7,488 bases of DNA, taken from an uncultured Gemmatimonadota bacterium (GTDB taxonomy: Bacteria > Gemmatimonadota > Gemmatimonadetes > Gemmatimonadales > Gemmatimonadaceae). Below the pieces are notes generated by a model. That model was not told the origin of the DNA. It made no database searches and saw nothing but the letters and a program-made list of their open reading frames with translations. The position numbers and the translations under genes were made by a program. Below are positions 1 to 4,438 of the stretch, piece by piece (the first letter of the stretch is position 1; every line of letters begins with the position of its first letter). The DNA is taken from the NCBI GenBank assembly GCA_903894655.1, contig CAITQY010000752.1, positions 1 to 7,488 of the forward strand. Direction: 5' to 3'.

Positions 1-624
1 ACGCTGAACGTGGCCAACACGCCGGCGGTGCTGCTGCAGGCGCTCATCTTCATCACCATCATCGAGGTCGATCCACTCACGCTGGTGCTGCTGCTGCTGG
101 CGGCCGCCGTGGGCGCGGTGGCCGGGGCCGGCGTAGTGGCACGGCTCGACGAGCGGCGGATCCGGATGACGATGGGCTTCGCGCTGCTCATCACCGCGCT
201 GTTCATGGTGGCGCGGAGTCTCGATTGGATTCAGGGCGGTGGCGACGCGATCGGCCTCGTGGGTGCGTCGCTCGTGATCGCCGTCGTGGTGAACGCGCTG
301 CTCGGTGCGCTGATGACAGCCGGCGTGGGCCTCTACGCGCCCTGCATGGCCCTGGTGTTCGCGCTGGGCATGTCGCCACGGGTCGCCTTTCCCATCATGA
401 TGGGCTCGTGCGCGTTTCTGATGCCGCCCGCCTCGGTGCGCTTCATTGCTGCGGGCGCCTATGACCGGAAGGTCAGCCTCATCATCGCGATCGCCGGGCT
501 CGCGTCCGTACCGATCGCCGCCTTCGTGGTGAAGGAGCTGCCGCTGGACCTACTGAAGTGGCTCGTGATCGCCGTGATCGTGTACGCGTCGACGGTGATG
601 CTGCGCGCCGCCTTCAGGAAATAG
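1..624 (+). CDS. TauE/SafE (TSUP) family membrane permease, 5' end outside the window
   Basis: This is an integral inner-membrane protein, most likely of the TauE/SafE (TSUP) family, whose members move sulfite, sulfonates or other small anions; the substrate here is unknown. The reading frame is open to the first base of the window, so the GTG at 10 is probably an internal Val codon and the gene is truncated at its 5' end. About 207 residues are visible, against roughly 250-300 in complete family members. They form about six or seven hydrophobic segments. Counted from the GTG at 10, these lie near 5-19, 22-44, 51-69, 82-118, 125-148, 155-175 and 180-200, with short charged loops such as LDERRIR and YDRK. 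The Gly-rich segment GALMTAGVGLYAP, followed by an Ala/Pro-rich helix and the turn RFIAAGAYDRK, matches the C-terminal repeat of the TSUP fold. The protein ends in the basic tail RAAFRK, and the gene is followed after 4 bases by the next one, so the two are probably co-transcribed. Another small polytopic permease family cannot be fully excluded. Confidence 0.75.
   Translation, partial: TLNVANTPAVLLQALIFITIIEVDPLTLVLLLLAAAVGAVAGAGVVARLDERRIRMTMGFALLITALFMVARSLDWIQGGGDAIGLVGASLVIAVVVNALLGALMTAGVGLYAPCMALVFALGMSPRVAFPIMMGSCAFLMPPASVRFIAAGAYDRKVSLIIAIAGLASVPIAAFVVKELPLDLLKWLVIAVIVYASTVMLRAAFRK
616..620 (+). promoter_or_regulatory. Ribosome-binding site of the ornithine cyclodeaminase-family gene
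   Basis: AGGAA lies inside the last codons of the permease gene, 8 bases before the ATG at 629. It supports this start and suggests that the two genes are translated from one mRNA. Confidence 0.6.
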
Positions 625-628
625 CGCC

Positions 629-1576
629 ATGGAGCTACTGCTGTTGAACCAGGAGGAGGTGCAGGCGCTGCTCGACCCGGACGCGGTGCTCACAGCGCTC
701 GCGGACGGCTTCATCGCGCTCAGCGCCGGCCAGGTACAGGCACCAACGCGGAGCGAGCTGGGCGCCGCGGGCACCGGTCATCTGCTCGTGAAGCCGGCGT
801 GGATCGACGGCCATCCGATGGCGGTGAAGCTCGTCTCGACCTTTCCCGGCAACCGTGACCGCGGGATCCCGACGATTCAGGGGGTGATCGCGCTGGTGGA
901 TGCGGCGACCGGCACACCGCTGGCGATCATGGACGGCTCGCACATCACCGCGATGCGCACCGCCGGCGGCGCCGCGCTCTCCGCCCGATGCCTCGCCCGC
1001 GCCGACGCCCGCGTTCTCGCGATCGTCGGGGCGGGCGTGCAGGGACTGGCGCATCTGCAGCTGCTTCCGCGCGTGCGCGGGATCACCGAGATCCGCGTCG
1101 TGTCCCGCCGCCACGCGGACGCCGAGGCGCTGGCGGCCACCGACGCGCGTGCGCACGCCATCACATCGGTCCGCGAGGCTGTGCGCGACGCCGACATCGT
1201 GTGCCTGTGCACCACGTCGGACACACCGGTCATCGAGGCGGAGTGGCTGGCACCCGGGGCCCACGTGACCTCGGTGGGCTACGCGCCTCCCGGTGGCGAG
1301 TTGCCGCCCGAGGTCGTGCGGCGGGCACGGCTCGCCGTCGAGTCCCGCGTCTCGTTCGATCCGCCGCCGGGCGGGTGCGCCGAACTGGCGGGGCTCGATC
1401 CGGCACTGGGCACGGAGTTGGGGGAGCTGCTCACGGGCCGCGCGCCGGGGCGCACGTCACCCGCGGAACTCACGGCGTACAAGTCGATGGGGCACGCGAT
1501 GGAAGACCTGGTCGTGGCCGCGCTCGTGTACCGGCGAGCGCGCGAGCAGGGCGTGGGGCGGGCGGTGCGGCTGTAA
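629..1576 (+). CDS. Ornithine cyclodeaminase/mu-crystallin family NAD(P)-binding protein
   Basis: This is a complete 315-residue protein, the usual length for the ornithine cyclodeaminase/mu-crystallin family. These are cytoplasmic dimers that bind NAD(H) or NADP(H) and act as ornithine cyclodeaminase, alanine dehydrogenase, ketimine or pyrroline-2-carboxylate reductase, or opine-type synthase. Visible family motifs are KLVSTFPGN at 67-75 (substrate-carboxylate Lys67), MDGSHITAMRTAG at 101-113 (Arg110), the dinucleotide-binding GAGVQG at 134-139, and the C-terminal YKSMGHAMED at 284-293. The ornithine cyclodeaminase catalytic Asp normally sits in a V/I-G-x-D segment; here the aligned segment reads SVGYAPPGGEL (216-225 or so) with Tyr218 at that site. 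This argues against true ornithine cyclisation and for a reductase or dehydrogenase role, as in mu-crystallin, which also lacks the Asp. That is inference from an alignment by eye. The ATG is chosen because of the AGGAA upstream and the 4-base gap to the permease gene. The family assignment is firm; the substrate is not. Confidence 0.9.
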   Translation: MELLLLNQEEVQALLDPDAVLTALADGFIALSAGQVQAPTRSELGAAGTGHLLVKPAWIDGHPMAVKLVSTFPGNRDRGIPTIQGVIALVDAATGTPLAIMDGSHITAMRTAGGAALSARCLARADARVLAIVGAGVQGLAHLQLLPRVRGITEIRVVSRRHADAEALAATDARAHAITSVREAVRDADIVCLCTTSDTPVIEAEWLAPGAHVTSVGYAPPGGELPPEVVRRARLAVESRVSFDPPPGGCAELAGLDPALGTELGELLTGRAPGRTSPAELTAYKSMGHAMEDLVVAALVYRRAREQGVGRAVRL

Positions 1577-1589
1577 GCGGCGGTGGGGG

Positions 1590-1614
1590 TTCCGCACGTA
1601 CCACTCCTGCGGAA
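1590..1614. terminator. Possible bidirectional terminator in the convergent gap
   Basis: The 49-base gap between the convergent stop codons (1577-1625) contains a perfect 7-base inverted repeat, TTCCGCA at 1590-1596 and TGCGGAA at 1608-1614, with an 11-base loop. A symmetric stem suits termination from both sides. It lacks a U-tract on either side, so a classic intrinsic terminator is not proven. It is short enough to be chance. Confidence 0.35.
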
Positions 1615-1625
1615 ATCGACAACGA

Positions 1626-2795
1626 TCAGCGCCAGGGATTGGCCAACGTCGTGTTGGTGACAAAGGCGGAGTCCGTGAGTGCCTGAAGAAAGGCCAGGAG
1701 GTCGGCCTTGTCCCCCGGTGGCAGGGCAAAGGCCCGCAGGCGGGAATCCTTGTACGGGTTGTCGCGGCCATCACCGGCATTCGGGCCCGTCTGCATCAAT
1801 CGCCCGCCCCGCGCGTAATTCTCGAGCATGGCGTCCAGTGAGCCGACACTGCCGTCGTGACCATACGGGAAGGTCAGCGCCACGTTGCGGAGCGAGGGAA
1901 TCTTCATCCGTCCCATGTCCATCGCGCTGCCGGTGACTTCCATCAGCCCGCGATTACGCGCGGGGTACGTTCCCGTCCCGCCAATGTTGTACAAACCGGT
2001 GTTGGCGAAGGCCTCGGCGGCCCTCCCCGGAACCGTTGCCAGGGTGAAGTCCGCCCCCGCGTGACATTGCGTGCACCCGCGGCTTTCGAACAACGCCATT
2101 CCGCGCACGGCCGCCGCCGACAGTGCCGCGGCGTCTCCCCGCCGATAGCGATCGATCGGGGCATTGAAGGACAGGATCGTACGCTGAAACGCCGCGATGC
2201 TGCGCACGACGTTCTCGATGCGGATCGGAGACGACTCGCCCGCGTAGGCCACGGCGAAGAGCTGCCGGTAGAGGGCGACCCCCTGCAGGTCGCTCACGAC
2301 CTGGGACTCGCGGCCTTTGAGCCCCATCTCAATGGGGGCATCGCCGAACATCGGAATCAGGGCATGGAGCTCGAAGCTGTTCGTTGACGGGGCAGCCCAA
2401 CCGAAGGACAGCTGATAGGCCGCATTGCTCAGGCCGATCGAGTTGCGCGGGTGCACCTCACCGGTCGCCCCCACCGACAGATTCTTGGCATCGGCGAACG
2501 CGAATTCCTGACGATGGCAGGACGCGCAGGAGAACGCGCCATTGACCGACAGCCGGGTGTCGTAGAACAGCCGACGTCCCAGCTCCACCTTGGCATCCGA
2601 CATCGGATTGTCGCGCGGGACCACGGGCGCCGAGACGCCCGCCGGCAGGTTCCAGCGGAACGCGGCCGGATCACCCGACCATTGCGTGACATCGTCCGGG
2701 TCGGTCGGTGCCGCGCCATCGCGACCACAGGCGCTCAACAGGAACACCGACGCAAGACGCGCCACCACCGGGATCCATCGCGGCCACTGGATCAT
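1626..2795 (-). CDS. Di-heme cytochrome c peroxidase/MauG-type lipoprotein, MbnH-like
   Basis: This is a 389-residue exported di-heme protein of the bacterial cytochrome c peroxidase/MauG superfamily. These reduce peroxide or use it to oxidise a protein partner in the periplasm. The start is set at the ATG at 2793-2795, which gives a short signal peptide with the lipobox LSAC (Cys23), so the protein is probably a lipoprotein. The frame stays open upstream to 2981, but that part overlaps the amidohydrolase gene and would bury the signal peptide. The two c-heme sites are CASCH (90-94) and CTQCH (241-245). The segment SFGWAAPSTNSFELHAL, then PMFGDAPIEMGLKG (148-161), and DMGRMKIPSLRN followed by PYGHDGS (293-316) resemble the MbnH group of di-heme enzymes. 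The best-known member oxidises a Trp of its partner MbnP to kynurenine. No MbnP-like gene is visible here. The gene lies 7 bases after the amidohydrolase stop, without a clear Shine-Dalgarno sequence, so translational coupling is likely. The superfamily is certain; the MbnH subgroup rests on motif memory. Confidence 0.9.
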   Translation of the reverse strand: MIQWPRWIPVVARLASVFLLSACGRDGAAPTDPDDVTQWSGDPAAFRWNLPAGVSAPVVPRDNPMSDAKVELGRRLFYDTRLSVNGAFSCASCHRQEFAFADAKNLSVGATGEVHPRNSIGLSNAAYQLSFGWAAPSTNSFELHALIPMFGDAPIEMGLKGRESQVVSDLQGVALYRQLFAVAYAGESSPIRIENVVRSIAAFQRTILSFNAPIDRYRRGDAAALSAAAVRGMALFESRGCTQCHAGADFTLATVPGRAAEAFANTGLYNIGGTGTYPARNRGLMEVTGSAMDMGRMKIPSLRNVALTFPYGHDGSVGSLDAMLENYARGGRLMQTGPNAGDGRDNPYKDSRLRAFALPPGDKADLLAFLQALTDSAFVTNTTLANPWR

Positions 2796-2802
2796 CGGTC
2801 GG

Positions 2803-4260
2803 CTACCGCACACCGACGAGTCCACGTGCCGCATCGCGCAACCGCTTGGAGTCAAAACCGACGCCGGCGCGGAACACGGTGACCACGCGATAGAGATCCT
2901 GCGGATTGACCGCCGGATTCCCCTCCACCAACACCAGATCCGCCCGACGTCCGGGGGTGATCGCACCAATCTCCTGCTCACGACCGAGAATCCGTGCGCC
3001 GTTGAGCGTCAGAATGCGGATCGCCGCCTCGGCCGAGAATCCCGCTTCACGCAGCATCTCGAAGTTGCGGAGATTGCCGAAGCCCGGGAGAAAGCCGGTG
3101 CCCCATGGGTCGGAGCCGGCACCGAGCAGGCCGCCGGCCTGCACGAAGTCGTATTCCCAGCGCATCATGTTCGTGAGCAGGGCGGGACTCACGGTGAGGC
3201 CACCATCCGTTCCAAGGGCGGCATGGTTCGCCTCCACCTCGCGACGGACGTCCGGATCGAGCATAGCCATCGCGGCCGTGTCCAGACGGAAACGTTCGCG
3301 CGAAAAGCTCTCATACACGGCGAGCGTGGACACCACGGGCGTGCCGCTCTTCGCCAGACGACGAATGGACGCCTGCACGGCGGGCGACCCGGCATCGATC
3401 GTACTCTGAATGCGCATGTTCTCCGGCGGACAGACATCCGGTTGCTTCCCCGGCACATAGTCACTCGCCGTAATGAAACCATGTTGGAGCGCATCGATCC
3501 CCGCCTCGGCCGCTTCGGCGAAGGTGACGGAGCAGAGATGCCCCGTGACCTTGAGTCCTCGCGCGTGCGCGGCCTGAATGACCTCGCGCAGCATCGCCCG
3601 CGAGATGCGCCCCTGCACCTTGACCCAGGTGGCCCCCTCGGCCGCCCAGTAGGCAATCACGCGCCGGGCTTCCGCGGCCGAGGTGAGCGGCCGCGCATTG
3701 ATGCTGCCCGTGGCGGCGCCATCGAGATACGGGCCGGTGATCAGATAATCCGGGCCGGGGAGACGACCGGCATCGATGGCCTGCTTCATGGCCCGCTCCT
3801 GATATGGGAGCATGCTCCCGGCGCTCATGGCGGTGGTGACGCCGTGCGCGAGGTACAGCAGGGGGCCGCTGGTACTCATCTGCGTGATGCGTTTGACGCC
3901 ACCGAAGTACGAGTGCTCATGCAGCCCGACCAGTCCGGGAATCAGCGTGTGCCCCGGACGCTCCAAGCGCAGCGCGCGCGGGGGGATCACGATGACACCG
4001 ATTGGACCCACCGCGGCGATACGACCATCGCGCACGAGGACCGTCTGATGGGCTGCGGACGGCGCCCCCGTGCCATCGATCACCGTCACGTCGATCAGCG
4101 CCACGAGTGGCGCATCGACGGACACGAACGGGCGCATGGCGTCGGTGACCGGCAGACGCCCGGTCGCGGCGGGCTGTGCCGGGAGCGCGTCCAACGCACC
4201 GGCGCTCGCCGAAAGCCATGCCGCGGCACACGCGAGGACTCGGCGCAGACGGACGCTCAT
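2803..4260 (-). CDS. Exported metal-dependent amidohydrolase (imidazolonepropionase/prolidase-like)
   Basis: This is a 485-residue member of the amidohydrolase superfamily with an N-terminal signal peptide: basic start MSVRLRR, then a hydrophobic Ala-rich core, with cleavage probably near ALPA at about residue 28. It is therefore probably periplasmic. The fold order is typical. A beta-sandwich segment carries DVTVIDGTG (about 57-65) and VRDGRIAAVG (76-85). The first metal site follows as GLHEH (His114, His116). Then come the candidate carbamylated Lys214 in WVKVQG, His241 in VTGHL, His260 in ALQHG, and Asp384 in GAGSDPWG. The chain returns to the sandwich with PGRRADLVLVEGNP (436-449). All expected metal ligands are present, so the enzyme should be active, hydrolysing a C-N bond in a peptide-like or cyclic amide substrate that cannot be named. 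The ATG at 4258-4260 is preferred over the GTG just before it. GAGG (4270-4273 on the plus strand) lies 9 bases upstream of the ATG. It leads the pair with the di-heme gene and is divergent from the SusC-type receptor, which hints at a related substrate. Confidence 0.88.
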   Translation of the reverse strand: MSVRLRRVLACAAAWLSASAGALDALPAQPAATGRLPVTDAMRPFVSVDAPLVALIDVTVIDGTGAPSAAHQTVLVRDGRIAAVGPIGVIVIPPRALRLERPGHTLIPGLVGLHEHSYFGGVKRITQMSTSGPLLYLAHGVTTAMSAGSMLPYQERAMKQAIDAGRLPGPDYLITGPYLDGAATGSINARPLTSAAEARRVIAYWAAEGATWVKVQGRISRAMLREVIQAAHARGLKVTGHLCSVTFAEAAEAGIDALQHGFITASDYVPGKQPDVCPPENMRIQSTIDAGSPAVQASIRRLAKSGTPVVSTLAVYESFSRERFRLDTAAMAMLDPDVRREVEANHAALGTDGGLTVSPALLTNMMRWEYDFVQAGGLLGAGSDPWGTGFLPGFGNLRNFEMLREAGFSAEAAIRILTLNGARILGREQEIGAITPGRRADLVLVEGNPAVNPQDLYRVVTVFRAGVGFDSKRLRDAARGLVGVR

Positions 4261-4280
4261 CACAAGGGGCCTCAGAGAGG

Positions 4281-4358
4281 GAATACGCTTGATATACAGC
4301 GCCGCGCGCCACGCTGTCCATCAGGCGGGGGTTCGGCCTGCGCTGAATATATGCTTGA
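4281..4358. repeat. Spaced imperfect direct repeat in the divergent promoter region
   Basis: GAATA-c-GCTTGA at 4281-4292 recurs as GAATA-tat-GCTTGA at 4345-4358, both in the same orientation and about 64-66 bases apart. The first copy overlaps the -10 and start region of the leftward promoter, and the second overlaps the -35 of the rightward promoter. This could be a pair of operator half-sites that controls both operons, or chance in an AT-richer patch. Confidence 0.3.
4291..4320 (-). promoter_or_regulatory. Candidate sigma-70-type promoter for the amidohydrolase/di-heme operon
   Basis: On the minus strand, TGGACA (4315-4320) is followed after 18 bases by TATATC (4291-4296). Compared with TTGACA and TATAAT these match 5 of 6 and 4 of 6 bases. 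Transcription would begin near 4284, giving a short leader of about 24 bases that contains the GAGG ribosome-binding site. This is found by eye only. Confidence 0.45.
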
Positions 4359-4383
4359 CAAGTAACGAGGCGGGCTGGAGTAT
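4355..4383 (+). promoter_or_regulatory. Candidate sigma-70-type promoter for the SusC/SusD-type operon
   Basis: A perfect TTGACA (4355-4360) is followed after 17 bases by GAGTAT (4378-4383), which keeps the important second A and last T of a -10 box but matches only 3 of 6 bases. The start of transcription would lie near 4390, leaving about 50 bases of leader before the TTG start at 4439. Together with the leftward promoter it explains the otherwise gene-free divergent gap (4261-4438). Confidence 0.5.
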
Positions 4384-4428
4384 GGACGCGTTGGCGATCT
4401 GATGTGTGTCGTTCCTAGCCCCCTCCCC

Positions 4429-4433
4429 AGGAG
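4429..4433 (+). promoter_or_regulatory. Strong ribosome-binding site that fixes the receptor start
   Basis: AGGAG stands 5 bases before the in-frame TTG at 4439. The upstream in-frame GTG at 4406 has no Shine-Dalgarno-like sequence before it. This site therefore decides in favour of the TTG start. Confidence 0.7.
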
Positions 4434-4438
4434 CTCCC

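Noticed and set aside
988..1686. A 232-codon plus-strand frame over the ornithine cyclodeaminase-family gene
   Set aside because: It is an out-of-frame shadow made almost wholly of Arg, Ala and Gly, and it runs across the convergent gap.
2796..2981. N-terminal extension of the di-heme protein frame
   Set aside because: It overlaps the amidohydrolase gene, is rich in Arg, Trp and Ser, and would place the lipoprotein signal peptide 62 residues inside the protein.
4322..4340. Inverted repeat CAGGC/GCCTG in the divergent gap
   Set aside because: It has only a 5-base stem with a 9-base loop in a GC-rich stretch, which is readily expected by chance. It lies between the two promoters, but nothing further supports it as an operator.
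2590..4365. A 591-codon open frame on the plus strand opposite the amidohydrolase
   Set aside because: It is antisense to a gene with complete family motifs, its translation is rich in Arg, His and Gly without any recognisable domain, and it overlaps the divergent promoter region. Long antisense frames are common in high-GC DNA.
4406..4438. GTG start for the receptor
   Set aside because: There is no Shine-Dalgarno-like sequence before it, whereas AGGAG stands 5 bases before the TTG at 4439.
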